A DNA stretch of 64,000 nt from Artemisia argyi (taxonomy: Eukaryota; Streptophyta; Magnoliopsida; Asterales; Asteraceae). The DNA lies in the NCBI GenBank assembly GCA_030686995.1, contig JARVZY010002404.1, positions 1-64,000 of the forward strand, given 5' to 3'. Shown one piece after another: positions 1 through 11,092 of this stretch. The position numbers and the translations under genes were made by a program. Each line of letters opens with the position of its first letter. Positions within the stretch are counted from its first letter, which is position 1. Below the pieces are notes generated by a model, which saw only the letters and a program-made list of their open reading frames with translations, was not told the origin of the DNA and searched no databases.

Positions 1-480
1 GTTATATGTGGTGATGGTGTTTTGGGGTGTTCTTTTTTAGATCTAATTAGGGTTTCGTAAAACATTGACGGATTTTTAAAATTAAATAAGTAATCTTTCA
101 ATTAACCTATGTTAATTGAAAGATCTACTGATTAATTTTAAAAACCCCAAATTTTTACGAAACCCTAATTAGATCTAAAAAATTGGTGGTTTGGTATTTA
201 TTGGGTGTTTTTAACAACGACTAAAAAATATATATCTAATTAGGGTTTCGTAAAAAAATTTGTGGTTTTTTGATGATGGTTATCTATGGTGATGGTGTTT
301 TGGGGTGTTCTTTTTTAGATCTAATTAGGGTTTCGTAAAACATTGGTGGTTTTTTAAAATTAAATAAGTAATCTTTCAATTAACCTATGTTAATTGAAAG
401 ATCTACTGATTAATTTTAAAAACCCTCAATTTTTACGAAACGCTAATTAGATCTAAAAAATTCAGGTTTGGTATTTTTGG
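1..480. repeat. Tandem duplication (period about 278 bp) carrying foldback MITE-like palindromes
   Basis: Two near-identical units start at about 1 and 279. Each holds a 150-bp imperfect palindrome, at 33-182 and 311-460. Its arms begin ttttttagatctaattaggg and end with the reverse complement, and the centre (ctttcaattaac / gttaattgaaag) is again self-complementary, so the unit can fold end to end. A lone half-arm lies at about 226-256. No clear target duplication was seen. A foldback MITE that was then tandemly duplicated explains the structure best. There are no genes here. Confidence 0.7.
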
Positions 481-727
481 GGGTTCTGTGGTGATGATGT
501 TGATGGTTCTGTGGTGATGTGATATGTGATTATGTTGGTGGTTCTGTGGTGATGAATACCTGTGGTTGTGGGTAGGTTAACACCTTGATCTGCCACCAAT
601 GAGTGGTATGAATACCTGCTCTGGCCTACCCCACAGTCCACAGGTATGTGAATGATGTGATTATGGGGCTCTACTATATTAACAGGGTCTACCCTCTTGC
701 TGCAAACCCTTGTGCTCTGTCCCTATG
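481..727. other. Intergenic, no gene seen
   Basis: This is GT-rich sequence with loosely repeated ggttctgtggtgatg words at about 480-560. No open reading frame of note, RNA gene or recognisable transposon was found. The last bases (725-727, atg) form the left flank of the next element. Confidence 0.4.
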
Positions 728-886
728 GGATGGGTTATATTGACGGGGGCTATTTGGTTAGATTAACCATCTCTAATATGATTGATAGGCAGTTTGTGAT
801 GAAACTGCTTATAAGTAGTTTGATTTGAAACTTGGTTTAAGCAGTTTGCTTTTGAAACTTGATAAGCACTTTGATTTAAGCAGTTT

Positions 887-938
<52 letters not shown>

Positions 939-1294
939 GAGATACGGTGATGATGATTTAAAAAAAAAAGGTTTTGATTTTGGCGTGGCATTACCAAATG
1001 GATAGGCAAATTTTATTTTTATTTTTTATTATTATTTTTTTTATTTTTTTTGCAACCTTTGAAGTTGCAGCCAAATATGATAAAACTTGCTTATGTTGCA
1101 ACAATATATAATCTGAGCCTAATGTTACCTCTGTTGTGTTAAATGGTGAATTAGATATTTCGGCAGCCTAAGATCTTTGTTGTGTTTCACTTGCGGCTTT
1201 CACTTGTTGCTTGTGTTTCACTTGTGTGCAATCTACAAGGAAATGGTTAGTGAGGGTTAATCTAACCAAATACCCCCGTCATTATAACCCATCC
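728..1294. mobile_element. Non-autonomous DNA transposon (MITE) with about 40-bp terminal inverted repeats
   Basis: The left end (from 728, ggatgggttatattgacggg) and the reverse complement of the right end (ending 1294) match over about 41 bp with one mismatch and one indel, including the inner words tatttggttagattaacc. The flanks are atg (725-727) and atg (1295-1297), a possible 3-bp target duplication. A 3-bp duplication fits PIF/Harbinger, although ATG is not its usual TWA target. The interior is non-coding, with repeated agcagtttg words and an A tract at about 890-936. The short Phe-rich frame across the A tract is a homopolymer artefact. The superfamily is uncertain. Confidence 0.75.
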
Positions 1295-1297
1295 ATG

Positions 1298-2503
1298 ATT
1301 ACTATTTTATTATTTTTTTATTTTTTATAATTCAAATATAAGTAGCCGTTTGGGGGCAAAGTGTAATTTTTTTTAATCAACTAAGCCTTAATGCTACATT
1401 GCCATGGCAACATAGCTCCTTAACTCGCTCCTTAACGTAGCATGGTGGTGTGGTAACTCGCCCTTAACGCAGCCTGCGTCACCCCATAACTCACCTCCAT
1501 GAATACTATACCGCGTGCTCTTAGTTGCTTTACGTAATGTGGATAAATTGTCATGTAAATATAAGAAAAGAAAAATAACTATTACGCTTCTCATCAAACA
1601 TCAACTGAGTTGATTAGTATGTCACTAAAATGTCTAGCAAGTATCCTAAAAAATGAAATTGTATGAAGTATTTGATTAGGGACTCGGTCTCATCCTCATT
1701 GCTTACACCAGTTCATTGTGTGTACCTGTATCTTAAAATTTTCATTGAAAGTTAATAAGTTATCAATTTTGTTGCACATATCACACAATAATAGAAGTTA
1801 ACTGGCAAAGTTACAATAAACAAGCTATAACTGGATAGAAACTCGTTCTTTTGGCAAATTTAGTGCCCACTTCCCCTTAGTATAAAATTTAAATGAAAAA
1901 TAACCTAAGTGAAATACATGTCCCTGAACATTAAGATACATTTAGGGAGTCATCCTCAAGAAATCATTCAGAGTCTAAAAGAAATACTTATCACAAACTG
2001 ACACAGAACTCGGAGAGTCAAGATAAGGATTAGGATGATGATGATGGAGTCAGTGTGTGATTACAGTATCACACTGACTCCTTGAAGATCTCCTCAATAA
2101 AGTGAAGACATTCTGAGACTTATGAATTTCAGTATAATGTTAAGTCTCTGATAAATAGGCGGTAAACATCTTGAGAAGAAAAGTTTGAAAGTGCTTATCA
2201 AAAGTCAAGAAGTGCTATAGTTGGTAAAAAAAAGTACAAATAATTGTTAACACTGTTCACCCAAAAGTATGTCTGGTAGCATACTAGGAATAGAAGCTAA
2301 AGTATAAAGTGTACATTAGGTTATCAATGTTGACACATACTTTTTACCACATGGGATTCCATTTCATCTTTGTTGATAAATAGAGTGTTGTAAAGAAAGG
2401 AAAATGTATCTCTTGTATTACAAGTGTGTAACACTTTAAAGAGTTCATTTTCCTTTCTCCAAAATAGAACTATGTCCCAGATTTGATAATCTACTTGGTT
2501 AAG
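1298..2503. other. Intergenic AT-rich DNA with two short inverted repeats, no gene seen
   Basis: No coding region is supported here. Two hairpins are visible: ggagtcagtgtg at 2046-2057 paired with its complement ending at 2081, and gaaaggaaaatg at about 2393-2404 paired with cattttcctttc at about 2447-2458. The stretch around 2390-2460 (a TATA-like start, then short T-rich text) resembles LTR R-U5 sequence but could not be tied to a partner LTR. Confidence 0.35.
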
Positions 2504-2846
2504 TGTTAGGATTATAAAAGTGATGGTAGAATCTTTTGTTATGTTATAGTTAGTGTAATGGATTAGTTAAGTCTTATTAATGGGCTTAGTGGACTTGGTT
2601 ATGTTTAGATAAGTTAATAGGCTACTAGAAAAGACTTCCATGTATCCTAATGTTATAGTCAAAGTCCATAACCTTGTGAAAGCCCATCAAAGCCCACTAA
2701 AGCCACATAAGGTGTATGATACCTCATTAGTGAGGTGTGGAACTAGTGTGGTAGTGTGTGTTTCCTGTCATATCAATATACCAGTTTTCACCTCACCCCC
2801 CATAAGACTTTTGATGTGTGAAATAGATTAGAAAGGGGTACCTACA
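2504..2846 (+). mobile_element. Probable 5' LTR of a decayed Copia element
   Basis: The segment begins TGTTAGG and ends CCTACA, so it has TG...CA termini. It is followed directly by a primer-binding-site-like sequence at 2847-2861 (attggcatcaaagcc), close to the tggtatcagagcc site complementary to initiator tRNA-Met that plant Copia elements use. No matching 3' LTR was found downstream, so the boundary rests on the termini and the PBS alone. Confidence 0.55.
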
Positions 2847-2861
2847 ATTGGCATCAAAGCC
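2847..2861 (+). promoter_or_regulatory. Primer binding site (degenerate, tRNA-iMet type)
   Basis: attggcatcaaagcc sits one base after the proposed 5' LTR. It differs at a few positions from the canonical tggtatcagagcc site, in line with the decay of the rest of the element. Confidence 0.55.
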
Positions 2862-3660
2862 AAATGATATATATTAGTTTAGTTTGTTAGGTTAGTTCGT
2901 GTCTGGATAGGTTTTCTTGTTGAAAAATACAAAATGGTTCCTACTATACTTTCATAAGATCATCTATTTTAACGAGTAGAATTTATAAAGTTTTGATTTT
3001 TATGATTGTTTTGGTGGTAACTTATTAATCTATCATAGAAAATCGAAAAAGAAACACAAAAGTAGGGGGTCTTAGTGGTTTTTTAGTCGGAAAGTACAAG
3101 TTTAATTTTTCTCGATAGCGTTGTATCTTCAAAATTATTCGTTAGATTCATATATTCTCAATAGTGATGTGTCATTGAGAACTTTAGTCGGTAGTGTGGT
3201 AATTCCACTAATTAGGTGATGTGGTATCGAGAAATTGTTTACGAGAAAACTAGGTCTTACGAGAAATCTGACATGTCATTGAGAACCTAATAAGTGTAGT
3301 TGGACTTCCACTATCTAAGTGACGTGGCATTGAGTATTTTCGTTATGAGAGTTTTTAAGATTACCGAGTAATTTTGGACTTTTTAGGTACGGACCTTAAC
3401 ATCTAGAAAAAGTCAATATCAAGAAATTTTAGTCAACTATGAGAACTTTCACCCTACGAGAAATCTGAACCTTATGAGAAATTTGGCTACGAGAACATTG
3501 GTACCATCGAGTAATTTGGACAATTTTGTGAAAAGGAACTTAACAACTTGAAATAAAATTATAGAGAAATTTATAACCATCAAGAACTTTTAACTTCTAC
3601 GAGAAATTTTAATACATCAAAAACTTTTAACTAACCAAGACCTTCACAAACCAATATCAC
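2862..3660 (+). repeat. Copia leader with degenerate acgagaa-type repeats
   Basis: This stretch lies between the primer binding site and the gag remnant. From about 3225 to 3640 it repeats loose variants of tacgagaaattt and atcgagaa. It has no open frame of note. It is best read as the untranslated leader of the decayed Copia element. Confidence 0.4.
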
Positions 3661-3759
3661 ATTATTGATCTGAAATCAGAAATTTACATGTCAACAATTG
3701 CAATTCAGCACGATATCTATGCAGCCAATGCTAAAAACTGTTCTCCCATGCTATCCAAG

Positions 3760-4512
3760 GTGGATACGTCCAGTGGTTAAGTCGTATGATTCACTATCTC
3801 AATAGCAAACCAAATGGAAAGCTTCCTATGCAATCTATTTTGGAAGGACCCTTTAAGCCACGAGAAGTTAGAGACCCTGGTGATCCCAATGCAACACCTC
3901 TAGTCCCACCTTACTTCAGAAACTAAACATAAGAGGAATTGACAGAAGATGACAAGATTCAGATTGAAGCTGATCTTGCAATGCATTTGGTCCTACTTGG
4001 TTTATCTTCTAAAACTTTTGCAACTATGGACAGCTGTGAGAGTGCACATGAAGTCTGAGAAAAAGTTAGAAGGTTGATGTACAAGACAGAGATCGGGAAA
4101 CAAGAAATGGAATCAAAGCTGCTGAATGAGCTAGATAAGTTCACATTATTCATGGAGAGTCAATTGAGTCGTACTACCATATGTTTTTTAAGGTCATGAA
4201 TGACTTAGCAAGAACACCATAGAACTTTACTCTTTTGTAATAAGAAGCATCTTTCATCAAGATGTAATGAACATGTCAAACCTACTACTTTGAATGTTTA
4301 TGATGAATCTATTTGTTTAACATGCAAGAAATGTTTGTTTGATAATGTACATGATGATTGTGTTTCTAAATATGTTAATGCTATGAATAAACAAAAGAAT
4401 GTTCCAAATGGAACTCGTGTTAAAATAGAAGGAAATCTAGTTGCACCATCTAGGTCACCTTGTAGTGATAAGACGCCTAATACTTGCCTTAAATGGAAAC
4501 CAACTTGTTAAG
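3760..4512 (+). pseudogene. Copia gag remnant (UBN2 type)
   Basis: Broken frames translate to pieces typical of Asteraceae Copia gag. An early piece contains LNSKPNGK, a proline-rich GDPNATPLVPPYF stretch, and then an acidic helix-rich block (TEDDKIQIEADLAMHLVLLGL) at about 3930-4010. A later piece (4290-4511) has a CLTCKKCLFDNVHDDC segment and ends in WKPT. In living relatives this protein forms the cytoplasmic virus-like particle that packages element RNA. Several stops and frame changes separate the pieces, so no full protein can be made. The block sits between the leader and the protease/integrase remnant in normal Copia order. Confidence 0.75.
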
Positions 4513-4659
4513 TTTTTATAATCCTGAAAGGTAGAGGAAAAAGAATTGCCATTAGTAGTAAACTAGTGGAAAAATTCTATGGGTATCATAATGCACTTAC
4601 CTCTAATGATCAGGGACCAAATTCTAAATGGTTTCCATATCCTACTTCTTCTTGGTAAT

Positions 4660-5440
4660 TTATCGAGATATGTTTTTGGATCGTTGACTTGGGTTGCTCC
4701 AAGCACATGACCGAGAATCTTTAGTTGTTGATCAATTTTCTCTTGAAGTTTGTGGGAACTCTATGTTTTAGAAATGATCATGTAGTAGCTATTCTGGGTT
4801 ATGGAGATCTTCACTTCGGAAACTAATTGATAACTAGAGTTTACTACGTCGAAGGTTTGGGACATAACTTATTTTCCATCGGTAATTTTACGATGCTGAT
4901 TTAGAGGTTGCATTTAGAAGAAATACGTGCTTTATACAAAATTTGGAAGGCGATGATCTCATGACTTGGAATCGTGGCACCAACTTATACGCCATTGACA
5001 TTAACCAAATTGCCTATTCATCATGAATTTGTCTCATGATAAGAGCATTTGGAACTAAGTCCTGGTTGCGGCATAGACGCTTATCCCACCTTAACTTCGA
5101 CACCATTAACAAGTTGGCTCGAGATAACATCGTCATTGGACTTCCAAAGTTCAAATATACCAAATATCATTTATGTCCATCCTGCGTGAGCAAGGCAAAT
5201 GCAATAAGGCATCATATAAACCAAAACCCGTCCCTAGTTCGGAAGAAAAGTTGCATATGTTGCATATGGACTTATGTGGCCCAATGAGAGTTGAAAGTAT
5301 AAAAGGGAAAAAAAAGTAAATTGTTGTTATCATTGATGTCTATTGAAGATATACTTGGATTAAATTTATGAGATCAAAGGACGAAGCACCAGACACGCTC
5401 GAGTTATACATATTCTATAACGTTATCTGTTAGTTTATTA
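4660..5440 (+). pseudogene. Copia protease and integrase N-terminal remnant
   Basis: At 4685-4693 the aspartic protease signature reads Asp-Leu-Gly instead of Asp-Ser-Gly, followed by CSKHMTEN, so the active-site neighbourhood is altered. From 5036 an open piece gives the pre-integrase zinc region (RHRRLSHLNFDTINKLARDN, then CPSC). The start of the integrase core is visible to about 5440 (RSKDEAPDT). There, sequence beginning a Stowaway-like MITE interrupts it. Stops are frequent. Reverse transcriptase, RNase H and a 3' LTR were not found downstream, so the element is truncated as well as decayed. Confidence 0.75.
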
Positions 5441-5443
5441 GTA

Positions 5444-5615
5444 CTCCATCCGTCTCATATTAAATGTCCATGTTTGACTTTTTAAGTCTTCTTTTATCAA
5501 CTTTGATGTTAAATATTTTCGCTTGTGTTATATAGTATTTGATAAAAATTATATGTATTAAAAATATATTTAAAACTTAATCCATTCATATATTTTGTAT
5601 CAAGTATTATATTAC

Positions 5616-5712
<97 letters not shown>

Positions 5713-5765
5713 AGAAAGAAAAACTTTAAAAGTCAAACAGGACATTTAATATAGGACGGAAGGAG
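5444..5765. mobile_element. Stowaway-like (Tc1/mariner) MITE containing an AT microsatellite
   Basis: The ends read TA-ctccatccgtctc... and ...ggacggaaggag-TA, the common plant Stowaway-type ends flanked by the TA target. The subterminal regions are complementary: atttaatgtccatgtttgact near the left matches agtcaaac-aggacatttaat near the right. The centre (5619-5711) is a pure AT dinucleotide run. The insertion lies in the integrase remnant of the decayed Copia. A Tyr-Ile repeat frame across the run is an artefact of the microsatellite. Confidence 0.85.
5619..5711. repeat. AT microsatellite
   Basis: An uninterrupted AT dinucleotide tract of about 92 bp inside the Stowaway-like MITE. It could pair with itself as a cruciform. 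Confidence 0.95.
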
Positions 5766-7458
5766 TATTTCTTATGAATACATTTAAGGTTCACTTAATG
5801 AAGGATCTAGAGGAATACAAGATTGAAACGCTTATCGTAAAGAAACGCAAGTCTTGGAATCAAGTACGGGATAAAGTAAAACAATATATCAAAGTCTCAA
5901 GATGTGCGCCGGGTTCACCGAAAAGCACGCCGGTTATGGGACCTTGGTCAATTATACAACTGAGGTTATCTCCAAATGTATGCTAGTTTTATACAAATAT
6001 GTGGCGGTCTTCTAATTAATTATGAAACTTTGATATCAAGGAAATTTTAGAAGTAAGCCGGTTTTCACAAGATGTATGCCGTATTTCTGAGACTGATCAA
6101 TTCCTGGCTTGTTTATATCACCCTATCTCATTTCATTTCAATATCTTTTATCATCCAACTTTCTCCCCACGTTTTTCTATCATCCCAGTCAAGAACACCA
6201 CTTTGGAGTATTGGTGATTAGTGTTGGTTTTTCTTGTAACACTCGTACAATCCATTCCATCATAACATCAAGGTTATGCTCTTCTTTGTTTATCATTTTT
6301 CTACTGTAATAATGAAATCTACAGACATGTTAAGCTTAACTCGTTATGGTAGCTTGGATACAAATCTACAGCCATGGTTGCTTGTAATACTTATATAAAT
6401 GATTCTTTTTTCCTGGCCTATGCAAATGTCTTTCTAGGTAATTTTACACTTTTTAAATACAGCTACAGCTACTTTACCAAACAATAATATAAAACAAAAA
6501 AAAGCAACAATATGTAGCTATCATTCTCATATACCAGTTATCAGCTTACAATTACCCGTTATAAATTTTTAACTAACCATTTACAGCTAGTTTAACAAAC
6601 ATAACCCGGTGCTCTAAACATAAATTTGTCTTATATGAGGACTAACAAATTATTATCTTCTATTTCATGAATCGTGCGGGGATATTTGTCTTTTTGTAGG
6701 TCATGAGAGTGACATAATGCAAAATAATGCAAGTAACTTCAATACAAAATAATGCCGCCTAATATCATTAACTTTAAAACGAATAAACATTCGTGAGATT
6801 TGTTATCATCTCTTAATCGGTTTTTAATTGTACCTGTTTATGGCTTTATTGTAACAGGCAACCCATGGAGCTTCCCATAAGTTGAATACATAGCCCACCA
6901 TTTTTGATCTCTTAACTAGATATATAAAATGAAACCATAGTGTGTGTAACAAAAGACAAAAGTACATTAAGACCAACGAAAATTTCATATTCGTACAAGG
7001 ACTTCTTCATCGAGTTTAAAATATATTAAGTTATTGACTGTTGTATATTATGTGTGTATTGCTACAAGAGACAAATAAGATATAACAAGAAAACATAAAG
7101 GTGTAGAAAAATGATATCGTAATTCTTTTGATCTTGGAGACTATAAACACAAACATGGAAAATGTTGAGGCCTGTGATGCTCACAGTTTCTTTAATACAG
7201 GTTCATCTTCTCCACGGTGCTTGATAATCGTGAACGTCTATCTCCCAAAATACAACAACAACATATAACTTCGTTAGTACAAACGAATTATTAAGGCGAA
7301 CAAAAACCGTGTCTTCCCTCTATTATGAACCGATACAAAATGAATCAACAACAAAAGAAAAGGAATGGGTAATGTATTTTCGTTGTAGTTTAACTGAAAG
7401 AATAAGCCTTAATATATAGGGAATTGCAATGGAAGAAAATGGTTACAATTAATTATCA
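5766..7458. other. Intergenic DNA with possible MITE scraps, no gene seen
   Basis: At 5774-5986 a short plus-strand frame of 70 residues is open but matches nothing I recognise. At about 6440-6608, aaatacagctacagctactt...accaaacaa and tttacagctagtttaacaaacataaccc look like broken ends of a hAT-type MITE, but both copies point the same way and no inverted partner was found. The rest is AT-rich and featureless to the eye. Confidence 0.35.
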
Positions 7459-7466
7459 CAATTAAT

Positions 7467-7648
7467 CAATGTTGCAAAAATCGGTCTAGGCAGCTTTGTA
7501 ATCGGCGATTACTAGGTACACGGCTTTTCACCTTGTTGATTTTTACAAGGTAATCGGCAATTACAAGATAATCAGCCTTGTAATCAGCTATTACACGTTA
7601 CATGATGATCAACCGCCTCACTATCGACTCACGATTTTTGCAACATTG
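7467..7648. mobile_element. hAT-type MITE with perfect 8-bp target duplication
   Basis: The two ends carry perfect 17-bp inverted repeats, caatgttgcaaaaatcg. The element is flanked by the direct repeat caattaat at 7459-7466 and 7649-7656. An 8-bp duplication and a TIR start fitting the YARNG rule (CAATG) both indicate hAT. At 182 bp it has no coding room. The interior repeats taatcggc/aattac words, making it partly self-similar. Confidence 0.9.
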
Positions 7649-7656
7649 CAATTAAT

Positions 7657-8318
7657 TTTTACTAATGTCAAATAAAACTATAAATTAATTTTATTCTTAA
7701 TTCTCATTAGTATACAAAATCAATTGTCATTGAACACATTTGACCAACTTTTCCAACATTGACAGCTTCATTTCACACTTTATTTCAAGACACGAGCAGT
7801 TGATATATAATTATATAAACAATGGATTTGGCGTATGGATTTAAGGAACCAGAGATGAAAATCGTCACCCGACCCGATTTGAATAGATGTAGATGAGTTA
7901 AATGGATAATCGATGCGTAATAGGTTGGTCAAGTAACTTTTCTCTTAACCAAAGTTGAGGTCAAGATTAACGAGTAATTATAATTTGAAGAGCTAGCTAG
8001 GAATAAATCTATATACATATAGGTGTCATGGTGTTTCGCTATGTAAGATACACATATGTGGTGACAAAGTGAGAGTTTCCACGTATATTCAAGGAACATG
8101 TCCTAACTATCGATCATATCCCACATTTAATAAATGACATGCATTGGACAACAAGTTAACATGCAAAAGGACATGAACAGAAATTACAAGAAACTTCGTT
8201 ATGCCTTCGTTTATTTAAAAACAATTACCATGAAGAAAATATAATGAACCTACATGAATATGATCAATTTGAGATATCTTAATTACTCGAAATTGGTATA
8301 TATTTAGTCTAAAATAGA
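7657..8318. other. Intergenic, no gene seen
   Basis: AT-rich sequence with no supported frame, RNA gene or repeat boundary. It ends where the Gypsy LTR begins. Confidence 0.4.
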
Positions 8319-9680
8319 TGAGGTTCAAAATGATACCGATTTTGGGCTTATTTACCTCGTTATTTCATGTATTTTTTGTCATTTTACATTTGTTATTGCT
8401 TAAAATCCTTCGTATTTGATTTTTAGGCATTAGATTATACATTTGCTAGAAACGTATAAGTTTTGAGCTTTTGGACGAAGTTGGGAAGAAAAAGACAAAA
8501 GTTTCAAAGCGTGACCGGCAAGTCTGACGTCGTCACTAGAAGTGCCTAGAAAGTGAAGTTTTGCAATTTTTCGTGTCGGTCAATGTGTGGTGACGCACAT
8601 GTGACGTTGTCACGATCTATAAGTTTACGCCGTCGCATGAAATCAATGGAAAAAACACTAAATCGATGATGATGAGGTTATGCATCACAACCATAAGCTG
8701 ACGTCGTCACTCCCTGTTTTCTTGCTTTAAGTTTCATAATTTTTGTGGAACTTTTAGGATAAGATCCCTAACCAGTTTTGAAGAAGTTTTCAGTACTTTT
8801 TATCATATGTACTCAAGTGTATCATCGAGATAAGTTATTACATTAACCATTTAATCATATTTATCACTAAATGTTTGATTATATTGATTTATTGTTCTTC
8901 ATATGCTATGCTATGCAAAGTCTCTTTGTGTTTATTTAGGATTGCTTGAAATATTTTATTATTTAGTTGTTCTTTACTATTTTTTTTTTTTTTTTTTGGT
9001 GTTTTATTACTTGCAAATTGATTAGATCTTCAATAGTAATAACGTGCGATAATTGTTTATATTCAGACTAAGAACCACACATAGACCTTGGTATTTGCCT
9101 AACTGAGTTGCCTAAGGTTCCTTGCAGTAATAACGTGCGATAATTGTTTATATTCATACTAAGAACCACAGATCTTGGTATTTACATGGGTTATTGGCCT
9201 AGCTGAGTCGCCTAAGGTTCCTTGTAGTTTATGTGCCAACACATAGAGGTAATGTTGGTTGAAAGACATTAACAAGCTCGATAAATACATGCATAATAAG
9301 TTATAAGAGCTAGACCAATGGTTATTATATATTTAGGAGTTAGACCAAGGCACTACACTAATATAGATATATCCTCCATATTCACCAATCAAGGCATGAC
9401 AGATTCAGTAGAGACAACTAGCTAATATTAGAGAGTAGCGCACTCTTAGTAAATACGTGTTCCTATCAGATAGTTTTCACCAATTTACTTTTTTTGTCAT
9501 ATTATTTTATTGTCATTAGGTTAACATTAGTTTAAAATCAAAATCTCCAAACCCCCGATATTTACTTGCTTTCAGTTAATATACAAAAATACCGAAAAGA
9601 ATCTTATCATGTCTCTTAGATCAATCCGTCATACTTTAGGAGCCTACCTCGCTATTACCATAGAGAACGATCAATCTAAA
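8319..9680 (+). repeat. 5' LTR of the old Gypsy element
   Basis: It begins near TGAGGTTCAAAATG, which resembles the minus-strand LTR start at 60594. The block 8728-9240 is matched by the 3' LTR remnant at 17923-18229 plus 34098-34235 (for example tgtggaacttttagg, aagtgtatcatcgagataag, gtagtttatgtgccaa). It contains TGACG-N-CGTCA palindromes at 8525-8535, 8602-8612 (one mismatch) and 8699-8709. A 91-bp tandem duplication (aataacgtgcgataattg at about 9039 and 9130) is absent from the 3' copy. The right end is approximate. Confidence 0.7.
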
Positions 9681-9791
9681 CTCACACAATTCCAGTCAAG
9701 TGAGTGTTTTTGTTTTGTACTTTCTTAGTTTTCCTCTTTTTTTTTTTCTTTGTGTTTTTTCTTCATTCCCATTATTATTCAATTCACCATC

Positions 9792-10831
9792 ATGGGGGAT
9801 GCAAATCCACCACCTGTTCCACCAGTCATACCACCTAGGGCTCGCACTTTCTGTGAGTATTCCCGTCCTAGCCATGAAGGCTATTGTAACACCATTGAGT
9901 TTCTTGAAGCGGCCAATGTAATCCACTTGCGATCCGAATCCATTCGGTTGGTGCAGAACGGATATGTATTTCATAGACTTTGATACGAAGACCCAAACTA
10001 ACACCATAAGGATTTTCTTAAAATTGTTGATTCTATTAACCTTAACGGTGCCTTTAGAGAGACTACACATTTGCATTTATTCTAGTTCTCTCTTTGTGAT
10101 CAAGCTATCAATTGGCTTGGGGTCTACCTGAGGGATCCATCTTGACTTGAGATGATCTCACAACCCGATTCCTCGCTCAGTTTTTCCCATTGGGAAGAAC
10201 TAAAAAACTTCATAAATGAAATCTTTATGTTCCAACAACATAATGATGAATCTCTCTACAATGTATGGACTTGTTTTAAGAACAAACTTCAAAAATTCCT
10301 TCATCATGGTGTATCGATAGCTGGCTTCAAATCCAAATCTTTTACGACCATGTCAATTATTAGACTAAGCGAGCTTTCGACCATGCGGCCGGTGGTAACC
10401 TTCGTGATAAGAAAGCCGGAATCATGGGCCATTATAGAGGACTTAGCCCTCTATGACAACAAAAGTTGGAGCGGCTCACTTGAACTCGTTAGCAAGTCAA
10501 TCAAAGCAATATCTAACATTTCTAGCATTTTCAACCGTCGGCTCATTGAGCTTGAAGATCAAGTGAAATACTTGATGAGATCCCATAATACCCTTAAATC
10601 TTCCATTCAACTGAAAAAAAAAATAAAAAAAAAAATATCTTTTTCATGTGTAATATGTAATGGTCCTCATGACACGCATGATTGCATGGAAAATCACGAG
10701 CAAGCTTTGTTTGATTATGCATCCTCATATACAGCGGAAGTGGGAGGTAAGTAGTTCACTTTTAAAACTTTGCCAAACAATTTTGGCATTCTTATAACCC
10801 ATCTAAGAAAAATAACCCAAAATTTAGGAGG
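9792..10831 (+). pseudogene. Gypsy gag remnant, N-terminal and central part
   Basis: The likely start is ATG at 9792 (MGDANPPPVPP), a proline-rich opening common in Athila-like gag. Next comes a block ending QNGYVFHRL, with a stop at 9981-9983. After further breaks, an open frame (10152-10754) gives the capsid-like core with FMFQQHNDESLYNVWTCFKN and a CHHG-like LHHGVS segment, the retrotransposon gag signature. A CVICNGPHDTHDC knuckle-like segment lies near residue 170. The protein would package Gypsy RNA in particles. The frame is still readable up to 10826, where the plus-strand Copia entered, and it resumes after 17291. Confidence 0.8.
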
Positions 10832-11092
10832 TATTATGAATAATTAATGTGTGTCTATCCATACACCTTAACCTCCATAAAATCTTATCATATCACTTGG
10901 TAACTAGGATGATTAGTAGGAAGATAAGTATGATTAGTAGGAGATTTATTCTTATCTTGATTATCACCTTGATTGTAAGAACCCTATAAATAGAGGTTCA
11001 TTTGTAGTTTGTAATCATCAATAAAAATGCATTCTAAAATCTCTCTATTCTTCTAGCTTATACTTCTTGTCGATTATCATTATTTTGTAATA
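10832..11092 (+). repeat. 5' LTR of the plus-strand Copia
   Basis: Begins TATTATGAATAATT and ends TTTTGTAATA. It contains a TATA-like ctataaatagagg at about 10985, the likely promoter. It differs from the 3' copy at six positions by eye. Confidence 0.9.

Noticed and set aside
809..1009. Phe-rich 66-residue minus-strand frame
   Set aside because: It is produced by the A tract at 890-936 inside a MITE.
5509..5745. Tyr-Ile repeat frame
   Set aside because: Microsatellite read as protein; no gene context.
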